64,000 bases of DNA from Tachypleus tridentatus (lineage: Eukaryota > Arthropoda > Merostomata > Xiphosura > Limulidae): assembly GCF_004210375.1 (NCBI RefSeq), contig NW_027467782.1, positions 31,723,276-31,787,275 of the forward strand. The letters are read 5' to 3'. Below the pieces are notes generated by a model, which saw only the letters and a program-made list of their open reading frames with translations, did no database searches and had not been told where the DNA came from. Position numbers and translations under genes: made by a program. This document shows, piece after piece, positions 10,013 through 21,702 of this stretch (position 1 is the stretch's first letter; each line of letters opens with the position of its first letter).

Positions 10013-12489
10013 CAGTAGGTTCCCAACCTTTTGGCACTCGTGACCCCTTACCTAAAAGTTTGAAACCCATGTGACCCCCTACTTAGGGCTTATTATCAGC
10101 AGCTTAATTTTTCTTTTATTTTCTGTGAAGGAGAGGGAAAGAAACATCTAAAAAATATTTAGTAATTCTGTAATTATTTATTAGCAAACTAAATCACACT
10201 GGTCCAACCTGAATTCACAAAAAGAACATATATTTCTTAAAATAATATGAACATAGGTTTGAACAGCTATCCAACCCAGCTAGTGAGATGCCTGATATTG
10301 CATTTCAGCAGCAAGCTTTGAAATTCGTGGCCGAGCGTTTGTTAGAGCCAGTCTTATGTCATCTCCAACATCCAATCTGTTCCTATTCTTTGTTTTTATA
10401 TTGACAAGAGTAGAAAATCCTGCCTCACACAAGTAGGTAGAAGCAAATGGAACAAGGACACGTAAAGCTATCATGCTGACTTTGGAGTATAACTGATACA
10501 TAGCGCACCAGAACTGAGTCACGTGATCTCTTGAAGAGATCACGAGCTGAAGAGTCGTTCCTTAGATCCAGAAATTCATCTTGGATATCATCTGGGATGC
10601 TGGATACATTAAGTTCAGTACAAAATGGGTTCCTTACCAGGGCCTCCTGTTCCTGTGATAGCACAGGGAAGTAACGCTCGACTTCCTTTTCTAGAGACTG
10701 AAGATGTTCGGTAATTTTATCCTTGAGGAACTGATCCAGTTGGATCTGAGACTCATCCGTCACTCCACAAAGTTTTTCAAACATAGCGATGCTTCCAAGA
10801 TTGGTTTTCCGATGCCAGTTCTGCAGTTTGGAAACAAAGGCCCGAAGACTATCTTGAAAAAGGAGAACATGTGTTTCCCTTCCTTGAAGCTTCAAATTGA
10901 GCTTGTTCAGCTGGTCAAAAATGTCGGCTAGGTACGCAACCCTTTTATTCCATGCTTCATCTTTGAAGTGAGCTACAAGATCTTTCCTTTCTTGAGTCTC
11001 CAGGAACAGCTTTATTTCATCTTTCATTTCAAAGACACGATTAATAACGTTTTCTTTCGACAACCAACGTACTGCTGTGTAGAAGAGAAGGACTTCGTGG
11101 TCAGCATTCATGTCTTTGCATAGTTCTTTGAATAGGTGAGTGTTGAGTGCTTGAGTCTTCACATAATTTACAATTTTGATTACAGATTCAAGCACTTCCT
11201 GCAGAGAGGCAGGGAGAGTCTTACTGGCGAGAGCATATCGGTGAATCATGCAGTGGATGCACTTTCCTTGAGGTGCTAGCTTCTTCAGTCTCGACTGGAA
11301 TCCTGATTTCGATTCCAGCATAGCCGGTGCCCCATCCGTACAAGCCCCACACACGTTTTCCCATTGAAGATCTTCGTCTTGAAAAAAAGTTAACTTTTTC
11401 CATGACATTATCAGCTTTTGTTGTGGTTTCAAGTGCACTGCAGAATAAGAATTCGTCTTTGATGTCACCTAAATTAATGTATCTCACGAAGACAAGCAAC
11501 TGAGAACATGAACTTACATCTGTTGACTCGTCGAGCTGAAAGGAGAACAAAGGGGAACCCTTGATTTCAGTCAAAACCTGTTCCTTCACATCCATAGACA
11601 TTTTAGAAATGCGCCTCTGTATAGTATTATTTGACAGGGATACTTGCTGCATCTTCTTTGCACTGGATTTTCCAAGAATAAGATTTACTGCTTTCATCAT
11701 GCAGGGTTTAAGAAGTGTTTCTCCAATCGTGTGAGGCTTTTTTTGTTCAGCAATTTCGAATGCAATCTCATATGAAGCTTCCACTACGGCTGCACTCTGC
11801 TGCTGAAACGACCCACTTCTATCGATTCTTTGGCCTTTAAGACACCGTTCATGCCGTTTGAAGAAATCCAAATCCTTCTTTGCGTGTTCTGGATGTTTCG
11901 TCTCGAGATGACGCTTGAGTTTTGATGGTTTCATTGACTCTGCACTCAGGACAGCATGGCACAAAACACACTGTGGTTTCTCGATGCCGTCGTTGGCGAG
12001 CACAGTGATGAAGCCAATGTTGAGGTACGATTCTGAGTATCTGCGCCGTTTAGCCATGGACACAACTCACCTCTACTGCTTACTTATCTCCTTGTTAAAA
12101 TAAAATAAAAATGTTGAATAATGAATGCTTTGGCAACTGTAGATCTTACACTGACTACTTGTGGGGGGTGCAGGTAGAGTAATGATGGGATAAGTATTGG
12201 GAGGGAAGAGAGCGTGGTTAGTCGCGCGATTCGTCATCCACCAATCAGCAACGGACATGTGACTCACGTGTCGACAGCGAGCACACACACACTTAATCAC
12301 AGCTAAACAGACACACAAGCATACGTACATGCTCGTGCACTCACATAATCGCTACTCACTAGTACACACATACATACAGTTGCAGACACATGCACATTCA
12401 CATTCACTCACAGGCACGCATACATACACCCATAATATCACCTAATGACATTGAACTAACGTAGCACACCCACCGATTTGGAACTCCTG
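10013..12489 (-). mobile_element. hAT transposon, nearly complete
   Basis: This 2477-bp element starts CAGTAGGTTCCCAACC and ends with the complement of CAGGAGTTCCAAATC, hAT-type termini. The 8-bp flanks are GCCTATAT (10005-10012) and GTCTATAT (12490-12497), one mismatch, as expected of a hAT target-site duplication. It encodes one minus-strand transposase (10280-12057). Behind the transposase start, 12280-12440 is CA-rich simple sequence. The element sits inside the CR1-like LINE RT, which resumes on both sides. Confidence 0.9.
10280..12057 (-). pseudogene. hAT transposase, BED finger type, two frameshifts
   Basis: A transposase of about 590 residues of the hAT superfamily, in the group that gave rise to vertebrate SCAND3/ZBED5/FAM200-type genes (from memory). 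The N terminus MAKRRRYSESYLNIGF starts a BED-type zinc finger (CVLCHAVLS...LKRHLETKHPEH, C2H2 ligands intact). Then come the FQLDESTDVSSCSQLLVFVR block with the first catalytic Asp, the CTDGAPAMLESKSGF block with the second Asp, and IHCMIHRYALASKTLP. The C-terminal dimerisation region ends with FASTYLCEAGFSTLVNIKTK. The frame shifts near 11390, where a run of seven A (T on the coding strand) is one base longer than the frame needs, and again near 10530. Apart from these it is well preserved, so insertion was recent or the breaks are sequencing errors. Confidence 0.88.
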
Positions 12490-12497
12490 GTCTATAT

Positions 12498-13160
12498 CAT
12501 TAGCGTTAATCAAAAAAGAGAAAAATTCCTCAGGATGAGCCTCGAGGCACACCACTTATCACGTTAATCTTGTTTGACTGAACACCATTTATAACAACTC
12601 TCTGTTTTCTTCCATCAAGCTAAATTTCCAGTTAGTTAACTTATGTCTCACAGCGATAGAGATAAGTTTCTTTACAGCCTTTTATGTGGCACGTTGTCAA
12701 ATGATTTATCATAATCCATATACACCAAATCTACGCCTTTATATGTATCAACATACGCAGTAGCATTTTCAAAGCAAAAGATTTGTAAAACAAGATTTTC
12801 CCTTTGTGAAAACATGTTGACTATCCAATAAAAGTTTAAACTTTATTAAATTACTTTATAAAGTATTTTTATCAGACTTTCTAAAACTTTTCCCACAACT
12901 GATATAAGGCTAATAGGCCTATAATTACTGGGAAAACATCTATTATCTCCCTTAAAGATAGGAGTGGCATTAGGTAATTTTCAATCTGTTGATATTTGTC
13001 AATTATTCAAGAACTTACAAAAAATTATGGCAAGTGGCTCACCTATCCACTCCTTCACCTCCTTCAAAACCCTCAAGGAAATATTATTTGGCCCATGCGT
13101 TTTATTATTCATTAAACTTCTCAATTTTATTTTAGTAAGCTCAAAATTTATGCAATTATC
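12498..13160 (-). pseudogene. LINE reverse transcriptase core, fragment
   Basis: Minus-strand translation in shifting frames gives the RT signature blocks of CR1-type LINEs: THGPNNISLRVLKEV (usually SPGPDGIHPRVLKEL), then NATPIFKG, NYRPISLISVVGKVLE, then a QHVFTKGKSCFTNLL stretch and VDLVYMDYDKSFDNVPHK. Several frameshifts and stops are present. The downstream part resumes past the hAT at about 10004 as NKLFKFAVDK...LQKDLDKLLSWINKWQ and continues to about 9310. No catalytic YADD box is intact, because the hAT entered close to that position. Confidence 0.78.
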
Positions 13161-13219
13161 TTGTTCAACTTATAATTGTTCCAATTATCTTGGAATCTAT
13201 CATTCCAATTAATTCATAT

Positions 13220-14350
13220 TTCTTAAATTTTTGATGTATTTATTTAATTTTATCTCTTATACCATTTGTAACATGGTCACGGACTGACATGCAGGCAGAC
13301 TGAATGGATTCTTTCGTTGTAGCCATTGGAGTTCGACTACTACTACCTCGTGTTACATGAAATTTTATTTGAAGTGAGGATGTAGTGGACGAATAGAGCA
13401 CACAGGCACTAACTTGAGGGTTTATAGTTAAAACAAAGAGATACGAGACTAAGACTTCCAATAATACTTTTATCTAAGCCTTCAAACACTTAGTATTTAC
13501 CCATACACATACAGTTTTTTTATTATATTTATCACAGATAATTCTTTTACTTTTATTATCATGGTGGCTGATGATACGGAATAATAGCATTAGAATTACT
13601 TAGAAAGAGCTTGGGCGTGAAATGGCCTGGTTTTTACTTTTTGTAAGAGACATTTTTCTATAGTTGTTCCTCGATTCCTTCTTGACTTCTTTTCCTTCTT
13701 CTTTTGAAGAAGACGAGATCTGAGCTCTCTAGATGATGATCTCAGTCATGTCGGATTGCGTGCTAGATTTTGAATATTTTGGTGTCTGTACTAGGACCTT
13801 TTATATCAGCTGAGTGGGGGAGGATTGTCGGCCTATTCATATTACCATGGTGTCAGCTGACTTCCTCTTTGTGATTTCTTCAGCTCAGTTCGTAATAATA
13901 ACTTATACTAACGCGACGTCAAGCGGATAGGGTTTCTTCTTGTTTATGAACTCCAGAACTTGTGAGTTACATAGGTTAGTCGATCATCATAGCACATACT
14001 GTCACGTCGTCCCGCTATGCAAGGATTTTATTGGTTTCAACGTCCAAGTTTGCTTAACCTCGATTGCGTCAATTCACTTCTACTCAAACATACAGTGGAT
14101 AGTCTGCCATCTTTAGTTTAAAGCTTAAATAGCCCACTTTAATCTTGACAGTGTCTATCTGTACCAATATAAACAAAAAAGCGGATGTTTTTCAGTGACT
14201 TTCTCTGAATCTCTGTTTTAAATAACTCCTCTTGTCCTTTATAGCGTCAGTTCTTCAAAAGAAGCAATAAATCAAGCAGATGGCAACAAGTTTCTCGACA
14301 TGTTTCCTTGAGCTGTCGTTATTCTATAAACATCATTGCCTTGAATATGT
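13220..14350. other. Unassigned insert within the CR1-like LINE
   Basis: The LINE text stops near 13200 and resumes near 14370, where the linker after the endonuclease (SKSIYSYI-type block) is recognisable. The intervening 1.1 kb shows no LINE similarity, no long open frame and no repeat I could match to the rest of the window. It may be a separate inserted element whose ends I could not define. Confidence 0.4.
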
Positions 14351-14639
14351 TTTTTTATACTTCACAATTTTCTGTTGACTATTACAGTTACTTATGAAGC
14401 ATCCAAATACCTAAAGATGCCTCACCTTCGTGAGCCAGTTTGGTTTTTAATGCACCTTACTGTCTCTTAATGTACGAATATATTGATTTTGAATTTTGAA
14501 AACTTTTTCTTTAAACATTTTCCATATTTCCTCAGTGTCTACAAATAACTCAGTTTTCAATAGACAGTTCTTGATGCATTCCTTTAAATTTTGCTTTTTT
14601 TGAAATTTGGAATAAAAATATCACTATTCCTGATTTCCA

Positions 14640-15260
14640 TATGCAGCACCTATGTATTCCCAAATTTTCACCCTCTCAGTGAAGAGAGGTGAAAGCTCTC
14701 TTTCACAAGCTAACAATAAATTTAAAAGAGCATTATTTCTTGTAGGTTCTTGTACAGTTTCCATAAAATGCTAGAATCATGGTTTGACTCTAGCATTTCC
14801 CAATAAATATGCCTGAAATTAAAGTGACCCATAGTTATGGTTTCAATAGTAGATTAAATTTTAATCTCACTGTAAAGTTGCTCACTAAATTCGTTAGTTT
14901 CATTTAATGGTTTGTAACAAATTCATACTAAGAACGTTTTCCCTTTAATTCAGTAACAAAAACCAAATTGAATTCGGTCTCCTTGCTATTATCATCGATA
15001 TTTTCAACTTTATCAGGAGGTAAATCATACTTTATACATGGAGCCACTCCACCCCTTTTTTACTATTCTATCTTTATTAAATAACATATAACCATGTATT
15101 TCAAAAACATTTTATGATCAAAATCATCTACATTTAACCGTATTTCAATTATTCCCATGATATCAAAATGTATATTCATACCAGTTCCCTAAATCATTTT
15201 TTTATTTCTTATAGCTCTAGCATTATACTAGTAACAGTTAAGCCTATTATTATAACTGTC
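14640..15260 (-). pseudogene. LINE endonuclease domain, decayed
   Basis: The minus strand gives the apurinic-like endonuclease blocks of a non-LTR element, in shifted frames: YNARAIRNK, FDIMGIIEIRLN (usually FDIIGITETWL), KRGGVAPCIKYDL and MGHFNFRHIYWEMLESNHDS. The last is normally GDFNFPGIDWE, so the metal-site Asp reads His here. It lies upstream of the RT, as in CR1-group LINEs. Inactive. Confidence 0.75.
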
Positions 15261-15349
15261 TTTATACTGATTTCCTGTGCTAAACTTTTCTGTAAATTTC
15301 AATTTTGTTTCATTTAATTTATCTTTGCCCTAACCAGTATCTAGTCCTC

Positions 15350-15900
15350 TTTTAAAACTTCCTTTACTTCTGAGTTACTAGCCCTTGCATATATGCTAGA
15401 TCCTTTCCAACTTAAGTATAAACATCCATTCCATAAAGTACTCTTCTCTCACTGTACTGATCCCACAAGCTCAACCAGCGAACCTGCTCATCCTTGCATA
15501 TTAATTTCAACCTGGCATTAAGCCCTGGTGATCTACTCAAAATTTCATTTGCACAATTAACTCTTAGAAGTATCCCTAATACTATCATTTAATGCCTTTA
15601 TCTTTAAATGTTTTTTATCAACCTCTTTTCGTTATTAATTAACTCCTCAGACTTATCATTCCCTATATCATTAGCCCCTATGTTCATAACAACACAGCAT
15701 TGTGACCAGTCCCTTTCATTACATCCCTTGCTCTGTCAGTTGTGTCTTTTTCCTATGTCTCAAGGTACCAAAATCTAACTCTTTTTTTTTTCTCACTATT
15801 TACGCCATATGCTTTGACAAGGAATCGCTCACAACGATGACCTCTTTAAATTTATAATCCATTTCCTCCACTATTGTTTTTACTTTCCTTCCCTCCAGTG
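15350..15900 (-). pseudogene. LINE ORF1 esterase-like remnant
   Basis: The minus strand includes VVMNIGANDIGNDKSEELIN, matching the block around GTNDIG of the SGNH-type esterase found in ORF1 of many CR1 LINEs. The conserved GTND reads GAND here. Flanking text (about 15400-15560 and 15750-15900) shows weaker resemblance in broken frames. Confidence 0.6.
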
Positions 15901-16119
15901 GTTCAGCTGTTCAGCTGCCGTGAACGTGATCATTATGGACCCTTTGACAGCCTTTGTTGAGGTAAATACATTTATATATCCCCAAGATGATGTGACGGCA
16001 CTCAAAGGACAATGAAATTCTAGCAGCTTTTCATTAGATCAAAAGATCAGTAAATAATATTCAACCTCGAAAATACAATAAATAAAAGCCATAGTTATAA
16101 TTCTCGATAATAAACTAAA

Positions 16120-17000
16120 ATTTGTTACACCTTCTTTTGAACATGAGGACGTAATTGCACTTTTCGATGAAATAATAAAGATCATTACACAATGCGATTT
16201 TATAGAAGGACAATGTTTCAGTTGTCAAGAATATAACAGATTGTTTTACATGATAAGTTAATATTATTGCACCATGCAATTATATATATATATATATAAG
16301 GTTAATGTTTCACTTCTCAATAAGATAATAAGGATTATACCACCATACAATTATACGACAATGTTACACTTTCTAATAACATAATAATGATTGTTATACC
16401 GTACAATTATTCCAAAGAACAATGTTAATTTTGACGATAAGATAATAAACAACGTCATACCTTACAACTGTACAAAAGGAAAATATGACAAAGGTTGTTA
16501 ACATCATAAAATTATATAGAACAATAATGCACTTATCAAAGAGAATAACGTTTGGCATCCAGTTGCATGTTGTAAAAGAATAAAATAATATAATACAGAT
16601 TATTACATCACCCAGTTTTCTGAAGAATTATGAAACGTCTGTCGATAAAATAATAATTATTGTTTCACTACACCATAAAAAATGTACAGGTCGAAAATAT
16701 TACGCTTGTGTGTGTTTTCTTATAGCAAAGCCACGCGGGCTATCTGCTGAGCCCACCGCGGGGAATCGAATCCGTGATTTTGCGTTGTAAATCCGAAGAC
16801 ATATCGCTGTACTAGGGGGTGGCATTACGCTTGTTAATAATATAATAATGATTGTCACTCTCTAGAATTTTATAGAAGTGGAATGTTATGTTTGTGTGTA
16901 AGATAATAAAGATAGAATTTTATTAAAGAACTTAATTACAATATTCGACAAAATAATACAAATTTATCCCAGTCGAGTTTCCTATTTATTATGCCAGATA
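16120..17000. repeat. Ancient degenerate tandem array, about 65-75 bp unit
   Basis: A loosely repeating theme, approximately GACAATGTTACACTTNTNAA, then TAANATAATAANGATTGTTA and ACNATACAATTNTA, recurs about ten times with heavy divergence. A SINE-B (16706-16822) and a short (TA)n at about 16283-16300 interrupt it. I judged the period by eye. Confidence 0.55.
16706..16822 (-). repeat. SINE-B copy
   Basis: A minus-strand copy of the short SINE: GTGTTTTCTTATAGCAAAGC, then GAGCCCACCGCGGGGAATCG and CGTTGTAAATCCG, with the family's B box in antisense. Confidence 0.8.
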
Positions 17001-17392
17001 TTACGATATCAAGTAGCCTGGAATCTAAATTCACATTTGGAAGTAAATTGAATGTCGATATGTATCAAATTAATATTATTTGTCAACAAGGTTCACAGTT
17101 TTCTTTCTTAACACAAATATATTTTAATGTACAAAGAACAACACAACTTATAATAACGTTTGGTACAAATAATTAGAAAAAAATACAAACTTGTTAACAA
17201 TACTGAGTTTTCTATCTGGACGAAAATTAAAAATTTTATCGACGGTTCGCAATGAGCAACTTTTTTCCTTCCTCATATGATGCAGCTTACTTAAGAACTG
17301 TCTAGCTGACTGCTGCTGCGAGCACGCCTAATGTCCTCGTACACATATTAACGCCCGAAGTTAATACTGTTAAATTTCATCAGTTTTTGCAG
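17001..17392. other. Intron or 5' flank before the first Ig exon
   Basis: AT-rich sequence without another exon that I can support. It ends in the acceptor TTTTTGCAG at 17384-17392, so an upstream exon (signal peptide) must lie further 5'. Confidence 0.5.
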
Positions 17393-17725
17393 CTCCTATG
17401 TACCAAGCCGTCTTGGGTGAATCTGCTCATATATCTTGTAATATCAGTCTTCCTTCAGAAGACGACTCCGTATCTCTGGTGCTATGGTACAAGAGAGGAA
17501 TCAATGCTCCTATTATAAGTATGGATTCCAGAAGAGGGCCCTTGAAGAACGCCAAATATTTCACTGGTGAGTTACTTGGACAAAGGGCCTACTTCAACGT
17601 GAGCGAACAACAGTCTGTATTAATCATCAACCGTGTAGAGAAAGATGATGAAGGAGATTATAGTTGCAGGGTTGATTTTCGGTACGGACGAACCCTGAAC
17701 GACTTTATGACGCTGGATGTTATTG
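17393..17725 (+). CDS. Sidestep-family Ig protein, exon for Ig domain 1
   Basis: This exon encodes a V-type Ig domain of a Sidestep-like cell-surface protein. In insects these are axon-guidance ligands that bind Beat receptors (established for the family). Visible features: GESAHISCNIS with the B-strand Cys, LVLWYKRG with the core Trp, then the family-typical stretch 'P-I-I-S-M-D-SRRGP', the RAYFNVSEQQSVLIINRVEK block and DEGDYSCRVDFRYGRT with the F-strand Cys. The RVDFR motif after the Cys is characteristic of Sidestep proteins. It is bounded by an acceptor AG at 17391-17392 and a donor GTAAGT at 17726. The length of 333 nt is divisible by three, with phase 1 at both ends. The frame is fully open. 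The signal peptide exon is not seen. Confidence 0.88.
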
Positions 17726-18975
17726 GTAAGTGTATAGTTTAATACTGCAGGGAATTATACGAACACTTCATTTGAAATCGTATAAAACAAAGATCTCTGT
17801 GGAGGAAATGTTACGTAACATGAAAATATAGATTTTGTAGAATTGCTAGGTTTACTAAATATGTAGAATTTTGTAGAAAATATGTTAAGTAAAGAAAGAC
17901 ATAACTTTTCCTTTATACCGCATTCACTCTTGTGTATTCGTAGCTCGTATTTGAAGACTAGGAAAAAAGTTTTCTATTTAGAACTGCTTATCAGACTTAC
18001 AACTTAAGCAATGAATCCAACATTCTTTTATAAGTACATCAATATCTTGCTTTAAATATGTGAGTGTCATAGCTCTAAAAGAAAAGAACCAATAAATTAA
18101 AATTAGGTTCGTATATATATATATATACTCTATTAATCACTACTGTTTCAGCAAATTTGTTTTGGCCTTCTTTAGAACCGGTGTTCGTTAGACCTTCGGC
18201 AAAAATACAAAATAAACGGTTTTAGTTTTATCACGTTACCTAGTTTCATTACAATTCTCCCATCCACTCCAAGGGGCCAGTTATACGTTTGAAGGCGTTT
18301 TTGTTGCTGTGTTAAGGAAGATGAAATAAACTAATTATTTTCTCTACTTTAGGGAAGTGTCAGAATTTCCATGAAATTCTTGTTAAGTCTTTACAAACAA
18401 ATCTTATTGTCATTAAACCTTTTCCGTCCCCAATCCAAACCTTGATATAATTTATTATCAAGACGCAATCAGTTCGTGAAGGTGTAAAGTTATAACTGAT
18501 ATGACTATATGCTGTTGTTTTTTATCAGAAATATTTTGCCACAATTAAACGATAGCTCATATTTCTCGTACTACCTTTTCTTAACCTTATAACTTTGACT
18601 ATTTTCACGTTTAAAATATCATTTTTGGCCCGGCATGGCCAAGCGCGTTAAGGCGTTCGACTCGTAAACCGATTGTCACGGGTTCGAATTCTGGTCGCAC
18701 CGAACATGCTCGCCCTTTCAGCCGCGAGGGCGTTATAATGTGACGATCAATCCCACTATTCGTTGGTAAAAGAGTAGTTTAAGAGTTTGCTGCCTTCCCT
18801 TTAGTCTTACACTTCTAAATTAGGAACAGCTTGCACAGATAGCCCTCGAGTAGCTTTGCGCGAAATTCGAAATCAAACAAACGTTTAAAATATCATTAGA
18901 AATTAAAAACTTTTATTAACGTTTGATGGATTTCATTGAAAGTTTAATCTGTATGAGAAACATCTTATTATGCAG
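17726..18975. other. Sidestep-like gene, intron 1
   Basis: A 1.25-kb intron with GTAAGT donor and TTATGCAG acceptor. It contains a (TA)n at about 18112-18127 and a SINE-A at 18624-18881; otherwise it is featureless AT-rich sequence. Confidence 0.7.
18624..18881 (+). repeat. SINE-A with 16-bp TSD
   Basis: A long SINE lacking a short internal piece of the body. It is flanked by the direct repeat CGTTTAAAATATCATT at 18608-18623 and 18882-18897. Confidence 0.92.
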
Positions 18976-19086
18976 TTGCGTCAAAGGATGTTACTATTCT
19001 CGGTAATACCAATACACCTGTATACGGGAAAATTGGGCCGTATAACGAAGGTTCCAGACTGTTTCTCACTTGTATCTCTGGTACTG
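18976..19086 (+). CDS. Sidestep-family Ig protein, start of Ig domain 2
   Basis: A 111-nt exon, phase 1 to phase 1, with a good acceptor (TTATTATGCAG) and donor (GGTAAGTTC). Joined to the previous exon it reads VASKDVTILGNTN...GKIGPYNEGSRLFLTCISG. The GPYNEGS block followed by LTC is the typical beginning of the second Ig domain in Sidestep proteins (GPYEEGSxLxLxC), including its B-strand Cys. The exon order and frame agree with the Ig-1 exon at 17393-17725 and with the exon at 29415. There are no stops. Confidence 0.85.
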
Positions 19087-19881
19087 GTAAGTTCTAAAAG
19101 CAAATAGAATTATTTGTTCTTATTAATTTGGTACATATAAATTATTGGGAATAAATAAGTTGTTTAAATTCCATAATTTTAAAAGTAGTTTGAAATTTCT
19201 AACATTTGAAAATGTTAAATAAATTTTGATGTTTAAGGACAATAGATTTGTTAAAACTACTTTCCTTCAAATATGTTAAGACAACGAATTACATGTAAAA
19301 TGTGATCAGTTTTAAACCTATAAGCCATTATTGTTACAGCAATGGCCTCAATTTTACAACAGTAAAGTTGTGTTTACTTTTACACTTAAAATGATGGTTA
19401 TTTTATTCTGCTTGATAAATAAGCTAAAAGTGAGTAAACTAAGTTATTACTTGGTTTCAAATTACAAAATACTATATCTTGACCCCAGTTTTCGAAATTA
19501 CAAAGAGCACAAATTTCGAGGGCACAAATAATAAGCAGAAAATACTTGACGTGAGAAAAGTATTTGACGGTACTGAGCTCATTATGAAAACAAACACGTT
19601 TTCAGAGTATTATACTTATTAGAACTACCCAAACTTTCTGTCAAACTAATGACGGCTGCGTGTTAAAACGATGTAAACAATAAATGACAACAACTTGAAG
19701 TCACTAGTATTGTCAATGATAAATAATAAAACAACAGGGAATTTCAAAACTAATTAGGCACATGTTTAAGACTTATTTTTTATAAACAATCGGAGAGCAT
19801 AACAGACTAAAACTGGCACCGTTAACATCTATTTTCATATCGACTTGTTTTTCTGCAAATAGTCGGAGGACAGGCCATGCT

Positions 19882-20254
19882 GGGCCCGGCATGGCCAGGT
19901 GGTTACAGTAATGGAGTCGTAATCCGAGGGTCGTGGGTTCGAATCCCAAGTACAACAAACATGCATTCCCTTTCAAGCCCGGCGTGGCCAAGCGCGTAAG
20001 GCTTGCGACTCGTAATCCGAGGGTCGCGGGTTCGTGCCCGCGTCGCGCCAAACATGCTCACCCTCCTAACCGTGGGAGCGTTATAATGTTACAGTCAATC
20101 CCACTATTCGTTGGTAAAAGAGTAGTTCAAGAGTTGGTGGTGGGTAGTGATGACTAGCTGCCTTCCGTCTAGTCTTACACTGCTATATCAGGGACGGCTA
20201 GCACAGATAGCCCTCGAGTAGCTTTGTGCGAAATTCCAAAAAACAAACAAACAA
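19882..20254 (+). repeat. Dimeric SINE-A (two tRNA-like heads)
   Basis: A tRNA-like head unit (about 19891-19975, ending near CATGCATTCCCTTTCAAG) is followed immediately by a second complete SINE-A beginning GCCCGGCGTGGCCAAGCGCG. An 8-bp duplication GCCATGCT at 19874-19881 and 20255-20262 encloses both, so the dimer was probably copied as one RNA. Confidence 0.8.
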
Positions 20255-20715
20255 GCCATGCTAAAAAACAATACAGTTTGTACGTGTATTATCATATGAA
20301 CTGGTATTCCTAGAAACAGTTGAAAATATGTATTACCAATACTGACACAGGGACATGTATAATCATATCGAGTTGTTTTATTTTTCTTGTTGGAGAACAA
20401 GATAAAAATGTCAACCACTTTTTACTGATGGTTTTACTACTTCTTTTGTTTGTTTTTTTGTATTCATGAGCTTAAAACAGTTTCAAATTATGATTTCACC
20501 TTATTGCATATATTAATTAAACAGTTTTTTTTACAGAGTTATGAATAATATTACATGTAAATTGAAACAATATCATTATTATCAATATGTTCGGAAAAGA
20601 TTGTATACAACTAGGTAACGTTTCATTTTTCAGTGATGTCAAGAAAACCCACTTGCAGAGAAAAATATACATGTAAAAACGGCTTGTTCGGGTTGAGAAA
20701 ATATTTTACGTAGAG

Positions 20716-20997
20716 GTTTGTTTGTTTTTTGGAATTTCGCACAAAGCTACTCGAGGGCTATCTGTGCTAGCCGTCCCTAATTTAGCAGTGTAAGACTAGA
20801 GGGAAGGCAGCTAGTCATCACCACCCACCGCCAACTCTTGGGGTACTCTTTTACCAACGAATAGTGGGATTGACCGTACAATTTTTACGCCCCCACGGCT
20901 GGGAGGGCGAGCATGTTCGGCGCGACGTGAGCGTGAACCCGCGACCCTCGGATTATGAGTCGCACGCCTTAACGCGCTTGGCCATGCCGGGCCTTTT
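20716..20997 (-). repeat. SINE-A inserted in the Penelope 3' end
   Basis: A full-length minus-strand SINE-A. Its flanks are TACGTAGAG (20707-20715) and TAAATAGAG (20998-21006), an imperfect duplication. The uninterrupted PLE text TACGTAGAGGAGCG survives (as complement) in the inverted copy near 29000, which confirms the insertion point. Confidence 0.88.
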
Positions 20998-21170
20998 TAA
21001 ATAGAGGAGCGAACAACGTTTCCACCTTCTTCGGTCATCGTCAGGTTCACAAAGAAAGAGTTAACTGACCGGAAGCTGACCATATGTTTGAAGGGGGTTA
21101 TGTAACTGAGTGTCGGAATCTAGAGGGCGTGCTAGGTGTTTCAATATATAATTTTATAATATTTATTTTA

Positions 21171-21500
21171 TTATTTATTATATTCTTGATATAGGTATAA
21201 AGGTGTTCCTTTGTATTGGTTTAATTTGGGCTTAATTTGTTGAATAAATAAGGCTTCTTTAATTTTGCGTTTGTTTGTGTTTGTTTCTTTATTTAGTATT
21301 TGGGTGTTTTCTATGGTTATGTTGTGTTTATTTGACTTGCAGTGTTCAAAAACGTGTAAAGGAGACTTTTTATGTTCTTTGAATCTGATTTCCATTTTTC
21401 TACTTGTTTGTCAGTGCAGTTTTTACACAGTATAGACCTCAGTGTTCTGCCTGGTTTTTGAATAAATTTGGTATTAACTGGAATGCCATATTTTCTCACT
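21171..21500 (-). pseudogene. Penelope GIY-YIG endonuclease, partial
   Basis: The minus strand reads RFKEHKKSPLHVFEHCKSNK, followed by the IENTQILNKETNTNKRKIKE and ALFIQQIKPKLNQYKG stretches. These are the conserved second half of the Penelope GIY-YIG nuclease (REH, HC, Glu and Asn positions). The preceding Cys-bearing segment (LCKNCTDKQVEKWK) is in another frame. Its position downstream of the RT fits the family. Confidence 0.8.
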
Positions 21501-21702
21501 AGTTTTAGCCAAATGTCAGGAATATATGGTATGCAGCAGTATATGGTTTCGTGATTTTTTTGATTCGTGAGATATATTTACTTTTGTTGGTTGATTTTGC
21601 TTTCTGTCTAGGTGTGTGCGTGTAATGTTTTCTACGGTTTGTGGAGGAAACTTATTGATGTTGATGAAGCATTGTTTTATTTTGTCTAATTCATCGGTAA
21701 TT

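Larger units (their letters stand above)
9310..15950 (-). mobile_element. Decayed CR1-like LINE with nested insertions
   Basis: Reading the minus strand from 15950 down gives an esterase-like ORF1, an apurinic-type endonuclease, the RT and the RT C terminus, in the order of CR1-group LINEs. The RT C terminus (about 10004-9310) is separated from the RT core (about 13160-12498) by the hAT element 10013-12489. A SINE (9516-9844) lies in the C-terminal part. An unexplained stretch (about 13220-14350) lies between endonuclease and RT. Stops and frameshifts are frequent throughout, so it is an old, dead copy. The nested elements are younger and much better preserved. Confidence 0.8.

Noticed and set aside
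13220-14350. Interpretation of the insert as a long terminal repeat
   Set aside because: There is no matching second repeat, no primer site and no coding remnant, so no such call is justified.
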